Source: Pandoraea sp. ASV26
Lineage (GTDB): Bacteria; Pseudomonadota; Gammaproteobacteria; Burkholderiales; Burkholderiaceae
Length of the DNA: 39,696 nt
Assembly (NCBI RefSeq): GCF_016428915.1
Contig: NZ_JAELTP010000051.1
Location: 1-39,696, forward strand
Reading direction: 5' to 3'
Below, in pieces: positions 1-8,957 of the stretch (positions are counted from its first letter, which is position 1; each line of letters starts with the position of its first letter). The notes under the pieces are model-generated. The model saw only the letters and a list, made by a program, of their open reading frames with translations. It ran no database searches and was not told the origin of the DNA. Position numbers and translations under genes: made by a program.

Positions 1-165
1 CACGGCATCGACGGCTACCTGCTGCGCATTGAGACACTGCTGCGTCAGCAGTACGACGTCGATTTCCAGAGCGGTCACATCGCGGTGCACACAGCGCACG
101 TGGACGCCGAAGCGCCCGGTGATGGCTTGCGCAAGCTCATGGAGCGATGCGTCGATCATGGCTGA
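1..165 (+). CDS. pelD: PelD C-terminal fragment (partial, cut by window edge)
   Basis: An open frame runs from base 1 to a TGA at 163-165 and encodes the last 54 residues of a protein. It ends in LRKLMERCVDHG and directly precedes pelE with an 8-base overlap (ATGGCTGA). The conserved order pelD-pelE-pelF-pelG is the main reason for the call. The piece itself is too short to show a diagnostic motif, though its alpha/beta character fits the degenerate GGDEF tail of PelD. In the known system PelD is the inner-membrane c-di-GMP receptor that activates Pel export and synthesis. The GAF part and the c-di-GMP-binding inhibitory site lie outside the window and cannot be checked. Confidence 0.7.
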   Translation, partial: HGIDGYLLRIETLLRQQYDVDFQSGHIAVHTAHVDAEAPGDGLRKLMERCVDHG

Positions 166-1309
166 GCACACGTCACAGGGCGAGCGCGTGACGACCGGCT
201 GGCGGTTGCGTCAGCGCGGTGTCGCACGTGGCCTGAGCCTGTTGCAATCGACCTTCACGCTCGGCCTCGGCGTGCTCGCGGTGGCCGCGCAGGTGCAGGC
301 CATGCGTCTCGTATTGGGCAGCGATGCGGGAAGCGCCTCGATGCAGACGCCCGACGTGCCTGCCGCGTCGACATCGGTCGTGCTGATGGTGCTGGCGTGG
401 CAAGCCGTCTCGGCGCTGCTGGCCGGTGGTTTCATGACGGGCGTGTTGCCGGCTAGCTATCGCGGGCGGCGCGACGCGTTCTGGCATATCGCGCTCATCA
501 CCTTTTTCTTGCCCGTCGCGGGTCTGGCGGTCGTGCTGGGCGTGCTGCTGATCGGCTACGTGTTTCCGCCGCCGCGCGAGGCGCTCACGGCCGGCCGCGT
601 GAAGGCGCCAGGCTTTGTCTCCCATCTGATGGCGCGCGTGCGGCACGGCGGGGGCATGCGCCTGCGTGCGCGCCTGCGGAACTTGCATGGCGAACGCGAC
701 GACCGCGTGGCGGCACTGGTCTCGGTGCAGGCGCTGCCGTCGCGGGTGACCAGCGAAATCGCTCGCGACCTGCTGGCCGATCCCGTCGAAGAGGTGCGCC
801 TGCTGGCGTACGGCATTCTCGACGGGATGGAGAAGCGCATCATGCAGCAGATTTACGCGATGCGTGACCGGCATGAGGCGGCGCAGGACGAAGACGAGCG
901 TGCGCATGCCTGCCGGCGTCTCGCCCAACTGTATTGGGAACTGATCTACCAGAACCTCGTGCGTGGCGAAGTGCTGCGCTTCACGCTGGAGCGAGTGGAG
1001 CAGTTTGCGCGCGACGCGCTCGAACAGCACGAGGACGACGCCTCGATGTGGTACCTGCTGGGCCGCTGCGCGCTACTGCGCGAGACGCCCGAGGCTGCCG
1101 AGATGTACCTGCGTCACGCGCAGTTTCACAGCTTTCCGACGGAGCGCCTGTTGCCCTGGCTTGCGGAAGCGGCGTTCCAGAAGCGTCGCTACGACCGGGT
1201 GGCGCAACTGCTCGGCGGGTTGGGGGCGGGCGCCACGGGTGCCAAAGGCGCGGTGAGCGCGACGGCCTCGCCCGCGGTACAGCCGGTCGTACGATTCTGG
1301 ACTCGCTAG
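158..1309 (+). CDS. pelE: PelE, membrane-anchored TPR protein of Pel synthesis
   Basis: A 383-residue protein. Three hydrophobic segments (about residues 29-48, 71-97 and 108-136) are followed by a soluble helical C-terminal half with TPR-like helices (for example YLLGRCALLRETPEAAEMYL). This membrane-plus-TPR plan and the position between pelD and pelF identify PelE, which is thought to scaffold the inner-membrane complex with PelD, PelF and PelG. The chosen ATG at 158 overlaps the pelD stop, suggesting translational coupling. The frame is open further upstream to base 29, but that stretch lies entirely within pelD. PelE is poorly conserved in sequence, and this copy is somewhat longer than the roughly 330 residues of the Pseudomonas protein. 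The C-terminal 25 residues are low-complexity Ala/Gly. Confidence 0.85.
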   Translation: MAEHTSQGERVTTGWRLRQRGVARGLSLLQSTFTLGLGVLAVAAQVQAMRLVLGSDAGSASMQTPDVPAASTSVVLMVLAWQAVSALLAGGFMTGVLPASYRGRRDAFWHIALITFFLPVAGLAVVLGVLLIGYVFPPPREALTAGRVKAPGFVSHLMARVRHGGGMRLRARLRNLHGERDDRVAALVSVQALPSRVTSEIARDLLADPVEEVRLLAYGILDGMEKRIMQQIYAMRDRHEAAQDEDERAHACRRLAQLYWELIYQNLVRGEVLRFTLERVEQFARDALEQHEDDASMWYLLGRCALLRETPEAAEMYLRHAQFHSFPTERLLPWLAEAAFQKRRYDRVAQLLGGLGAGATGAKGAVSATASPAVQPVVRFWTR

Positions 1310-1314
1310 CGCCT

Positions 1315-2997
1315 ATGCCAATGCGTCCACCGGGCGATCGTCCGAACTCACAACCGTGCGCCGAGGGTGCGCGCGTCGCTGATGCCGCTGACGTTCCTGA
1401 CATCGCCAATGTCCCCGATGCCGCCGATGTCGCGCTACTCCTTGAAGGCACGTTCCCGTATGTGCAGGGCGGTGTGTCGTCGTGGGTCGATCTGCTCATT
1501 CGCGCGTTCCCGACGCTGACCTTTGCGGTCGTGTTCATCGGTAGCCGCCGCGAAGACTACGGCGCGCCGGTCTATCCGATGCCGGACAACGTCGTCCACT
1601 TCGAGACGCATTACCTTTACGAGACGGCCGATACCGCGTCCGAGGCGTCGCACGACCCGGCGCAGACGCGCCAAGGCTCGGGCGACGCGGCGGCGTTCGC
1701 GCAAATTGGCCGGATGCACGATCTGTTCCGCCAGCGACACGAGGCCCGCGACGGTGCCACAGAAGCCATGGGTGACGACGATCTGCGGGCCATGCTCGCG
1801 CGGGTTCTGCCGATGTTGCGCGACGCTCAGGCGCTCGCACAGCCGGAATTCCTTCATAGCGAGCGCGCCTGGGACTTCATTACGCAGCGGTACGAGCGCT
1901 ACTGCCACGACCCGTCGTTTACCGACTACTTCTGGACGATACGGGCGATGCACAAGCCGATCTGGCAGTTGGCCAGGATCGCCGGCGCATTGCCCCCGGC
2001 CCGCATGTATCACACCGTATCGACGGGATACGCGGGGCTGCTGGGGGCGATGCTGCGCATGAGCATCGGCCGGCCGTTGCTCGTCACCGAACACGGCAGC
2101 TATACGAAGGAGCGCAAGCTCGACCTGCTGCAAAGCGAATGGCTGCATGACAATCGCGGACCGTTCGAGCGCGACATTTCGCGCGTCGGATATTTCCAGA
2201 ATCTGTGGATGCGGTTTTTCGAGGCCATCGGACGCGTGTGCTACGACGCGGCGGATGAGATTGTCTCGCTCTATGAAGGCAACCGCCAGCGTCAGATCAG
2301 CGATGGTGCGCCTGCGCACAAGACACGCATCATCGCCAACGGCGTGGGCATCGCGCGCTTTGCCGCGTTGCGCGTCGCCCGGCGCGAGACAGACGCGCAG
2401 ACGGATCGCCCGGACATTGCCCCGGTCGTGGCGCTGGTGGGGCGTGTGGTGCCCGTCAAGGACATCAAGACGTTTCTGCGCGCTGTCTTCATCGCCTACC
2501 GGGCGCGGCCCGACGTACAGGGCTGGATCGTCGGGCCGGACACCGAGGACCCGGCCTATGCGCAAGAGTGCCGGGATCTCGCCGCGAGTCTGGGAATGGA
2601 GTATCAGGTGCGGTTCATGGGGTATCGCGCCATCGAATCGGTGTTGCCGCAGATCGGTGTGCTGGCGTTGTCGTCCGTCTCCGAAGCCTTGCCGCTGGTC
2701 ATGCTCGAAGCGGCGGCGGCAGGCGTGCCGGTGGTGGCCACGGACGTCGGCGCATGCCGTCAGGTGATCGACGGCAATAGCCCGGAGGATCGCGCGCTCG
2801 GCCGCTCGGGACGCATCGTGCCAATGGCCGACCCGGAAGCGCTGGCGGCGGCCATCGTCGACGTGCTCGAGCCGCAGGCCTGGCATGCGGCGAGCCGCGC
2901 GGGCATTGCGCGTGTTGAGCGCTACTACCGGCTCGATGCCATGCGCGACGCCTATCGCACGCTATATCAGCGGTGGATGCAAGGAGGGAGCGACTGA
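1315..2997 (+). CDS. pelF: PelF, cytosolic GT4 glycosyltransferase of Pel polysaccharide
   Basis: A 560-residue protein. After a variable Ala/Asp-rich leader of about 38 residues it enters the PelF signature ADVALLLEGTFPYVQGGVSS. The second Rossmann half carries the GT-B donor-site features: LVGRVVPVKDIKTF and the E-x7-E region SEALPLVMLEAAAAGVPVVA. PelF is the soluble nucleotide-sugar-using polymerase of Pel, a cationic polymer containing N-acetylgalactosamine and galactosamine/glucosamine. It works with PelD, PelE and PelG at the inner membrane. The start is the first ATG after the pelE stop, 5 bases downstream; a second ATG two codons later is possible and neither has a clear Shine-Dalgarno sequence. 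The open frame extends back to 934, but that part lies over pelE and is rejected. Confidence 0.93.
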   Translation: MPMRPPGDRPNSQPCAEGARVADAADVPDIANVPDAADVALLLEGTFPYVQGGVSSWVDLLIRAFPTLTFAVVFIGSRREDYGAPVYPMPDNVVHFETHYLYETADTASEASHDPAQTRQGSGDAAAFAQIGRMHDLFRQRHEARDGATEAMGDDDLRAMLARVLPMLRDAQALAQPEFLHSERAWDFITQRYERYCHDPSFTDYFWTIRAMHKPIWQLARIAGALPPARMYHTVSTGYAGLLGAMLRMSIGRPLLVTEHGSYTKERKLDLLQSEWLHDNRGPFERDISRVGYFQNLWMRFFEAIGRVCYDAADEIVSLYEGNRQRQISDGAPAHKTRIIANGVGIARFAALRVARRETDAQTDRPDIAPVVALVGRVVPVKDIKTFLRAVFIAYRARPDVQGWIVGPDTEDPAYAQECRDLAASLGMEYQVRFMGYRAIESVLPQIGVLALSSVSEALPLVMLEAAAAGVPVVATDVGACRQVIDGNSPEDRALGRSGRIVPMADPEALAAAIVDVLEPQAWHAASRAGIARVERYYRLDAMRDAYRTLYQRWMQGGSD

Positions 2998-4373
2998 TGG
3001 CGGGTATCGGTTTCGAGTTGCGGCGTCTGCTGCGCAGTGACACGCTCTCCGGCACTTTCGCGGCGTACAGCTATGCGGGGATCATCAGTGCGGGGCCGCT
3101 GGTGTTGTCGATGGTCGGCGTGGTGCTGGTCGGCTTGATGAGCCTGACGCATGTCCATCCGCACGACGTGCTGACGCAGTTCCAGGTTTCGGTGACGTAT
3201 CTGATTGCGTCGAGCGTGATGGCGACGGGGCTCATCCAACTGGCCTTCACCCGCTATCTGAGTGATCGGTTGTTCGCGGGCGAGCCGCAGGCGGTGATGC
3301 CGTCGTTCAACGCGGTAACGCTGGTCACGACCGTCGTGCTGGGGGGTATTGGCCTTGCCTTGTCGCAGACGCTGTTCTCGACGCTGCCGCTGACGTATCG
3401 CTGGTTGATGTGGATCGGCTTCGTGCTGCTCGGCAATCTGTGGATCGTGGTGCTGTTTCTCACGAGTGTGAAGCAGTACCGCGCGATTCTCGGCGTATTC
3501 TGCGCGGGCTACAGTCTGAGCGTGGTCTGCGCGGTGTTGCTGGGGCGTTTCGGACTCACGGGGCTGCTGGGCGGCTTCGTGATCGGTCACGCGTGCCTGC
3601 TGCTGGGACTGACGGCCATCGTCGTGCGCAACTACCGCACGACTACCTGGCTGTCGTGGTCGGTCTTCGTGCCGCGCAATCTGCGGCTATCGCTGGTCGC
3701 GGTGGGCGTGTGCTTCGGTCTTGGGGTTTGGATCGACAAGCTGATTTTCTGGGCGTCGCCTGCTACCGGCATGACCGTGATCGGGCCGCTGCGCGCGTCA
3801 CCCATCTACGATCTGCCGGTTTTCCTCTCGTACCTTTGTGCCGTTCCAGGCATGGCGGTGTTCCTGCTGCGAATCGAGACGGATTTTGCCGAAGCCTATG
3901 ACGGGTTTTTCGACGCCGTGCGGCACGGCGGCACACTGCGTCAGATTTCGACGGCGCGGGTATTGATGGTGCGTGCGGTGCGCACCGGGCTCTACGAGAT
4001 CCTCAAGGTGCAGGCCGTGGTAACGCTCCTCGTCTTTGCGTTCGGCGACGACATGCTGCGGCTCGTGGGCGTGCCCGAAGCGTGGCAGTCGTTGCTGCGC
4101 ATCGACGTCATCTCGGCGGGCCTCCAGGTGCTGCTGCTTGGCGTGCTCAATGTCCTGTTCTATCTGGATCGGCGCCGTGACGTGCTGGTCGTCACCACGC
4201 TGCTGGTTGTGCTCAATGCCGTCTTCACCTGGGCGAGCCTGCAATACGGGCCCGCGCTTTACGGCTATGGGTTTGCGCTGGCGCTGCTGTGCGTGCTGGG
4301 CATCGGTGCGTACCGGCTGACACGGCGTCTGGGCGCGCTCGAATACGATACTTATATGAGCCAGCGGGCATAG
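2997..4373 (+). CDS. pelG: PelG, Wzx-like inner-membrane protein of Pel export
   Basis: A 458-residue, strongly hydrophobic protein with about 12 predicted membrane segments, starting MAGIGFELRRLLRSDTLSG, the typical PelG N-terminus. The length matches the roughly 456 residues of the Pseudomonas protein. PelG belongs to the MOP (Wzx/MATE-like) superfamily and is the proposed inner-membrane translocon for the growing Pel chain. The start codon overlaps the pelF stop (TGATG) and is preceded by an AAGGAGGGAG ribosome-binding site 7 bases upstream, so the eight extra upstream codons in frame are not used. It is the last gene of the canonical pelABCDEFG order; the next gene starts 130 bases later on the same strand. 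Confidence 0.93.
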   Translation: MAGIGFELRRLLRSDTLSGTFAAYSYAGIISAGPLVLSMVGVVLVGLMSLTHVHPHDVLTQFQVSVTYLIASSVMATGLIQLAFTRYLSDRLFAGEPQAVMPSFNAVTLVTTVVLGGIGLALSQTLFSTLPLTYRWLMWIGFVLLGNLWIVVLFLTSVKQYRAILGVFCAGYSLSVVCAVLLGRFGLTGLLGGFVIGHACLLLGLTAIVVRNYRTTTWLSWSVFVPRNLRLSLVAVGVCFGLGVWIDKLIFWASPATGMTVIGPLRASPIYDLPVFLSYLCAVPGMAVFLLRIETDFAEAYDGFFDAVRHGGTLRQISTARVLMVRAVRTGLYEILKVQAVVTLLVFAFGDDMLRLVGVPEAWQSLLRIDVISAGLQVLLLGVLNVLFYLDRRRDVLVVTTLLVVLNAVFTWASLQYGPALYGYGFALALLCVLGIGAYRLTRRLGALEYDTYMSQRA

Positions 4374-4394
4374 CGGTCAGGCCAATCCGTAGCA

Positions 4395-4423
4395 TGGCGC
4401 GCGAACGGCGGCTGGAGTAATAT
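4395..4423 (+). promoter_or_regulatory. Weak candidate promoter ahead of the epimerase gene
   Basis: In the 130-base gap between pelG and the epimerase gene, TAATAT (4418-4423) resembles a -10 box. The -35 side, about 17 bases upstream, is poor. The epimerase may have its own promoter or be read through from pel; no terminator hairpin is visible in the gap. Confidence 0.2.
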
Positions 4424-4503
4424 CGCGGGTCTCGCACTTTCGGCCGTTTGGCTCGATTCTGGCGATATCGAAGACGCCACACGGGGCGTCGCCAAGGCAT
4501 TTC

Positions 4504-5526
4504 ATGAACAATCTGGGCACCATTCTCGTTACCGGCGGGGCCGGCTACATCGGCTCACATACGTGTGTCGAGCTTCTGACGGGCGGCTACGATGTCGTCA
4601 TCGTCGATAACCTGTGCAACAGCCATCCCGACGCCGTTGCGCGCATCGAACGAATCGCAGGCCGGGCGCCCGCCTTCATCGAAGGGGACGTCTGTTCCCC
4701 GGCGGTCATGGACGATGTTTTCTCCCGGTACAAGATCGACGGCGTGATCCACTTTGCCGCCTTGAAGTCCATTGGCGAATCGCTCGAGAAGCCGTCGCTC
4801 TATTACCGCAACAATCTGGTGAGCCTGCTCACGCTGATCGAAACGATGGATCGCCACGACGTGCGGCATCTCGTGTTCAGTTCGTCGGCGGCCGTGTATG
4901 GCTTCCAGACATCCGTGCCGATCGACGAGACGGCGTCGCTCTCGACCGCCAATCCGTATGGCCATACCAAGCTGATGGCCGAGCAGATGCTCGCCGATCT
5001 GGTCAAATCCGATGCGCGCTGGCGCGTCGGGGTGTTGCGTTACTTCAACCCGGTGGGGGCGCACGAAAGCGGGCTGATCGGCGAGGATCCGGGCGGTGTG
5101 CCGAACAACCTGATGCCGTTTGTCGCGCAGGTTGCCGTGGGCAAGCTGCCGCAGCTCAAGATCTATGGCGGCGACTGGCCGACGCCCGATGGCACGGGCG
5201 TGCGTGACTACATTCACGTGGTGGATCTGGCGCGCGGTCACTTGGCGGCGCTCGCGGGCCTGCGCAAGCTGGGCGAGGGTTTTACCGTCAATCTTGGCAC
5301 CGGACGAGGGCAAAGCGTGCTGGAGGTCGTGCGCGCGTTCGAGGCCGCCAGCGGCCGCAAAGTGCCGTACGAGATTGTCGAGCGTCGCTCGGGCGACGTG
5401 GGCGCCTCCTACGCCGACGCATCGCGCGCCAAGGCGCTGCTGGGCTGGTGCGCCGAGTACGATCTGGCGCGCATGTGTGCCGATCACTGGCGCTGGCAGC
5501 ACCAGAATCCTGACGGCTATCAGTAA
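4504..5526 (+). CDS. galE: UDP-hexose/UDP-N-acetylhexosamine 4-epimerase (GalE/PelX type)
   Basis: A 340-residue short-chain-dehydrogenase-fold epimerase. It has the NAD-binding TGGAGYIGSH at residues 10-19, the catalytic Ser with the YGHTK pair (residues 151-155), and a GalE-type C-terminus ending WQHQNPDGYQ. Such enzymes interconvert UDP-glucose and UDP-galactose, and some also interconvert UDP-GlcNAc and UDP-GalNAc. The residue aligning with E. coli GalE Tyr299 (RREGDLPAYWAD) is Ser302 here (RRSGDVGASYAD). Small residues at this gatekeeper position are associated with acceptance of N-acetylated sugars. Lying 130 bases behind pelG, it is a plausible functional equivalent of PelX, the UDP-GlcNAc 4-epimerase linked to some pel operons. 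A housekeeping galE role is equally compatible with the sequence. Confidence 0.93.
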   Translation: MNNLGTILVTGGAGYIGSHTCVELLTGGYDVVIVDNLCNSHPDAVARIERIAGRAPAFIEGDVCSPAVMDDVFSRYKIDGVIHFAALKSIGESLEKPSLYYRNNLVSLLTLIETMDRHDVRHLVFSSSAAVYGFQTSVPIDETASLSTANPYGHTKLMAEQMLADLVKSDARWRVGVLRYFNPVGAHESGLIGEDPGGVPNNLMPFVAQVAVGKLPQLKIYGGDWPTPDGTGVRDYIHVVDLARGHLAALAGLRKLGEGFTVNLGTGRGQSVLEVVRAFEAASGRKVPYEIVERRSGDVGASYADASRAKALLGWCAEYDLARMCADHWRWQHQNPDGYQ

Positions 5527-5562
5527 TCTTGCCGCCACGCCCTGCGCGCCCTGACGGGACGA

Positions 5563-5591
5563 ATGAAAGCAATTCGCAATTGGGGTAAAAT
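5563..5591 (+). promoter_or_regulatory. Candidate sigma-70 promoter for fpr
   Basis: TAAAAT at 5586-5591 is a good -10 match; ATGAAA at 5563-5568 lies 17 bases upstream as a weak -35. It lies in the 227-base gap between the epimerase and fpr and would give a leader of about 155 bases. That leader contains two small hairpins (AGTGC/GCACT at 5618-5640 and GGGCC/GGCCC at 5697-5709). No further motif is recognised. Confidence 0.4.
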
Positions 5592-5753
5592 AGTCGGGTT
5601 TTCCCGTCCATAACTGAAAGTGCGTACCTCTGATGCACTGGAGTCCGGGCATTGGGCCACTAAGGATGGTTCGCGCACAAGCATTTCAGGCGATTCGGGC
5701 CATCGGCCCTGCCGATGTGCCGCGCTGCCGCCGCCGTCAAACGTCAAGCCACT

Positions 5754-6524
5754 ATGAGTACTCAGAATCAACAGACTGTGCTGGAAGTCCACCACTGGAC
5801 TGATACGTTGTTCAGCTTCAAGACCACTCGCGACGCTTCGTTCCGTTACGTCAATGGCCAGTTCACGATGATCGGGCTGGAAGTGGAAGGCAAGCCGCTG
5901 CTGCGTGCTTACAGCATGGCAAGCGCGAATTACGAGGAAGAGCTGGAGTTCCTGAGCATCAAGGTGCAGGACGGTCCGTTGACCTCGCGTTTGCAGCATT
6001 TGAAGCCGGGCGACAAGGTCATCGTGGGTCGCAAGCCGACCGGCACGCTCATCAACGACAACCTGCTGCCGGGCAAGAACCTGTATCTGCTCTCGACGGG
6101 CACGGGGCTTGCGCCGTTCATGAGCATCATTCGCGATCCGGAAGTCTACGATCGCTACGAGCACATCATTCTGGTGCACGGCTGCCGCTTCGCGAGCGAA
6201 CTGGCGTACCGCGACCTGATCACGCAGCATCTGCCCGAGCATGAATATCTGGGCGAGTACGTCCGCGACAAGCTGATCTACTACCCGACGGTCACGCGCG
6301 AAGAGTTCGAAAACCAGGGCCGTATCACGGAGCTGGTCGAATCGGGCAAGATGTTCACCGATATCGGTCTGCCGGAATTCTCGCCGGAGAACGACCGCGT
6401 CATGCTGTGCGGCAGCCCGGCCATGCTCAAGGACACCCGCGAGCTGCTCGAAAAGCGCGGCTTCGTCGAAGGCCACAACCACGCGCCGGGGCACTACCTC
6501 GTTGAGCGCGCGTTCGTGGGCTAA
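5754..6524 (+). CDS. fpr: Ferredoxin/flavodoxin-NADP+ reductase
   Basis: A 256-residue single-domain reductase of the bacterial Fpr family. The FAD-binding RAYSMAS motif (the RxYS element) is at about residues 56-62. The NADP-binding half carries STGTGLAPFMSI and CGSPAMLKDT, and the C-terminus ends in VERAFVG, typical of proteobacterial Fpr proteins with an extended tail. It moves electrons between NADPH and ferredoxin or flavodoxin, supplying Fe-S assembly, radical enzymes and oxidative-stress repair. The ATG at 5754 gives the standard family length; an in-frame ATG at 5715 would add 13 residues that do not look conserved. The gene stands alone between a long leader and a strong terminator. 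Confidence 0.95.
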   Translation: MSTQNQQTVLEVHHWTDTLFSFKTTRDASFRYVNGQFTMIGLEVEGKPLLRAYSMASANYEEELEFLSIKVQDGPLTSRLQHLKPGDKVIVGRKPTGTLINDNLLPGKNLYLLSTGTGLAPFMSIIRDPEVYDRYEHIILVHGCRFASELAYRDLITQHLPEHEYLGEYVRDKLIYYPTVTREEFENQGRITELVESGKMFTDIGLPEFSPENDRVMLCGSPAMLKDTRELLEKRGFVEGHNHAPGHYLVERAFVG

Positions 6525-6558
6525 GCGTTTGTCGCCCTGAGTCAGCAAGGGAAGAAGG

Positions 6559-6586
6559 AAAGGCCGCTCGATCGAGCGGCCTTTTT
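6559..6586. terminator. Bidirectional intrinsic terminator (fpr / TonB receptor)
   Basis: A perfect 20-base palindrome, GGCCGCTCGA/TCGAGCGGCC (6562-6581), is flanked by AAA on the left and TTTTT on the right. It lies between the convergent fpr and TonB-receptor genes. It should terminate plus-strand transcripts efficiently and minus-strand transcripts less strongly (TTTCCTTCTT after the stem). Confidence 0.88.
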
Positions 6587-6608
6587 CATTGTTGCGCTCA
6601 AACGCCGA

Positions 6609-8873
6609 TCAGAAGTCCATCGTGGCGCTGGCGAGGAACGTGCGGGTCGAGCCCGGCAGCACGAAGCCGTTGTACGTCGTGGTCCAGTAGTGCTTGTCCG
6701 TCACGTTGTTGATGGCGGCACGGAACACGACCGACTTGCCGGCAACGCGCGTGGCGTACTTGGCCGACAGATCGATGGTGGTGTATGCCGGGATCGACAG
6801 CGTGTTGGCGGCATCGACTTCCTGCTGGCCCGTCACCTTGACGCCGGCGGCGAGCGTGAGGCCGCGCACGAACGGCGTGTCGTACTCGACGCGTCCCGTC
6901 ACGACGTAGCGCGGCGTGGCGAAAATACGCTTGCCTGCCACGCTCGGGTCGTCGACGTCCACCGCCTTCGTGTTGAGCAGCAGCACGCCGCCCATCAGAC
7001 GCCAGTCATGCGCCAGACGCACCCAGCCGCTGGCGTCGAGCCCCTGGAAGCGCTGCGTGCCGTCCTGCACGTAGTAGTTCGCCTGATTGGTGTAGCCATA
7101 GCCGCGCTCGACGCGAAACAGCGCGAGATTCGCGCCCCACGTCTGCTTGTCTGCCTTCCAGCCCACTTCATACTGCTTGCTCGTGAGCGGACCGAAGGTC
7201 TGCGGGAAGTTGACGTTGGTGATGCTCGCCGAGCCGCCCGGCTCCAGCGACTCGACGTAACTGACATACGCCGTTGAGTCGTTGTCGGTCTTGTACATCA
7301 GCGCGACCGTCGGCGACACCGGTTTCGCGCGATACGTCGTGTCGGTCTGACCGGCGGTGTCGTACAGCGTGTCGTTGAACTGCGTGTAGCGCAGGCCGGC
7401 CAGCACCGAGATGCGCGATGTAATGCCGACGGTGTCGCTCGCGAAGATCGCGCGTTGCGAAATCTTTTCGCTGCGGTAGGGCTGATAGTCCAGCCCGATG
7501 TCCTGATTCGGCAGCAGCGACGGGTTGTAGATGTTGCTCGTGCCCAGCGCAATGCCGTTACCGCCAATGCCATTGTCATTGAGCTTGACCTGGGTCTGAT
7601 ACGCCACGCCGAACACCACGTCATGCTTGAGCGGGCCGGTAGTGAATTTGCCTTGCACCATGCCGTCCCAGGCCTGGTAGTAGTAGGCCGTCTTCCACTT
7701 GTACTGCGTGTCGGCGTAGTCGCCCGCCGCATTGAGCACCGAGAGGAAGCTGTCGCCGTTCAGACGATTCAGGCGGGCAAAGCGATACTTGAAGTTCGCC
7801 TTCCACTGATCGTTGATGCGATAGTCGAGCGACGTGCCCGCGGTGAGCGAATCGGTCTCGTAGTACGTGAACGGCTGGGCGAGGTTGCGGGCGACCTTGT
7901 TCGCATCGGGCACGGCCTCTGCGAAGCTCATGCCGAACAACGTGCCGGTCGTCTGACGTTTCCAGTACGCGATGTCGGCCGACCACGTCAGGTCGGGCGT
8001 GACGCGAAAGTCCGTGGCAAGCGAGATCGTCTTGCGCCGCACGTGATTGTTCGGCTCGGCGGTGTTGCCTTCCTCGTTCACGATGTTCAGGCGATAGCCG
8101 AAGCGATTGTCGGGACCGAAGCGTCCGCCGAGATCGAGTTTTTCGCTCCACACATTGCTCGCTTCGTAGCCCACCGAGAATTGACGCAGCGGCTCGTCCG
8201 TCGGGCGCTTGAGCACGTAGTTCACGATGCCGCCGGGCGTACCGAATCCGTACATGAAGCCCGACAGGCCCTTGAGCAGCTCCACTTGCTCGAACGGCTC
8301 GAGCGGAATGTCGGCCTGCCACGAGACGAAGTTCTGACCGTCGATCTTGGTGCCGTCGAGCATGTCCACGCGCATGCCGCGCACGGCGAAATACGAGTTT
8401 TCGTTGCGCTTGTTTTCCGAGAGCGTGGTGACGGCCGGGTCGTACTTGAACGCATCCGTCGCGGTCTGCGCCATCTGGTTCTTGATCTGCTCGCTGTTGA
8501 CGGCAACGACCGAGAACGGAGTGTCCACCGCACGCCGTGTGCCCAGGGCACCGCTCGACACGCGCTCGACCCGGATGTCGTCGTCGCGGCCTGCCGAGAC
8601 CGAGGTCGTCGGCAGGACGGCAGTGCCTTGCGAGGCATTCGCGGCAGCTTGCGCGTCCGGGGCTTGCGCAGTCTGTGCGGTCTGCTGAGCATGAGCGCTA
8701 CCCGACGCGAGCGTCAAAGAAGCTGCGCAAATCGCAAACACGCCCGCAACAGCGCGCGAGATGGAGGACGGCGAAAGGGTTGCGCAAAGGGACGAAGCGA
8801 GGCGGGGCGTGGGCTCATGCGCAGCGCGCGGGCGAGCGAAGCCGCGCCCTGCGAGGGGGCGGTGGTGCAACAT
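6609..8873 (-). CDS. TonB-dependent siderophore receptor
   Basis: A 754-residue outer-membrane receptor. A long N-terminal leader with a hydrophobic core ends in SAHA-QQ at about residue 62. The plug domain follows (VDTPFSVVAVNSEQI, then EQVELLKGLSGFMYGFGTPGG, the classic plug signature). The 22-strand barrel ends in Phe (LASATMDF). There is no N-terminal STN signalling domain, so it should not drive its own sigma/anti-sigma pathway. The family imports ferric-siderophores with TonB-ExbBD energy; the ligand cannot be told from sequence. The start is supported by GGGAG 9 bases upstream on the minus strand. It is the last gene of a minus-strand iron cassette, 135 bases after the PepSY gene, and probably follows the same Fur control. 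Confidence 0.93.
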   Translation of the reverse strand: MLHHRPLAGRGFARPRAAHEPTPRLASSLCATLSPSSISRAVAGVFAICAASLTLASGSAHAQQTAQTAQAPDAQAAANASQGTAVLPTTSVSAGRDDDIRVERVSSGALGTRRAVDTPFSVVAVNSEQIKNQMAQTATDAFKYDPAVTTLSENKRNENSYFAVRGMRVDMLDGTKIDGQNFVSWQADIPLEPFEQVELLKGLSGFMYGFGTPGGIVNYVLKRPTDEPLRQFSVGYEASNVWSEKLDLGGRFGPDNRFGYRLNIVNEEGNTAEPNNHVRRKTISLATDFRVTPDLTWSADIAYWKRQTTGTLFGMSFAEAVPDANKVARNLAQPFTYYETDSLTAGTSLDYRINDQWKANFKYRFARLNRLNGDSFLSVLNAAGDYADTQYKWKTAYYYQAWDGMVQGKFTTGPLKHDVVFGVAYQTQVKLNDNGIGGNGIALGTSNIYNPSLLPNQDIGLDYQPYRSEKISQRAIFASDTVGITSRISVLAGLRYTQFNDTLYDTAGQTDTTYRAKPVSPTVALMYKTDNDSTAYVSYVESLEPGGSASITNVNFPQTFGPLTSKQYEVGWKADKQTWGANLALFRVERGYGYTNQANYYVQDGTQRFQGLDASGWVRLAHDWRLMGGVLLLNTKAVDVDDPSVAGKRIFATPRYVVTGRVEYDTPFVRGLTLAAGVKVTGQQEVDAANTLSIPAYTTIDLSAKYATRVAGKSVVFRAAINNVTDKHYWTTTYNGFVLPGSTRTFLASATMDF

Positions 8874-8957
8874 CGGTGTGAATCTCCCAGTTTGTGATGC
8901 GTCGTGTGCCGACGAGTACGTCTAAAAATCGGTCTTCTTATGTGGGGGGGACGGTCG

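Noticed and set aside
1435-2886. A 483-codon minus-strand frame opposite pelF, and similar long antisense frames opposite other genes (for example 13730-15412 and 20248-21789)
   Set aside because: They mirror strong genes on the other strand, are rich in His/Arg/Gln/Asp as expected for reverse frames of GC-rich genes, and lack motifs.
8944-8950. G7 tract upstream of the TonB receptor as a phase-variation tract
   Set aside because: Seven bases is short for slippage, and such tracts occur by chance in GC-rich DNA; it is outside the coding frame.
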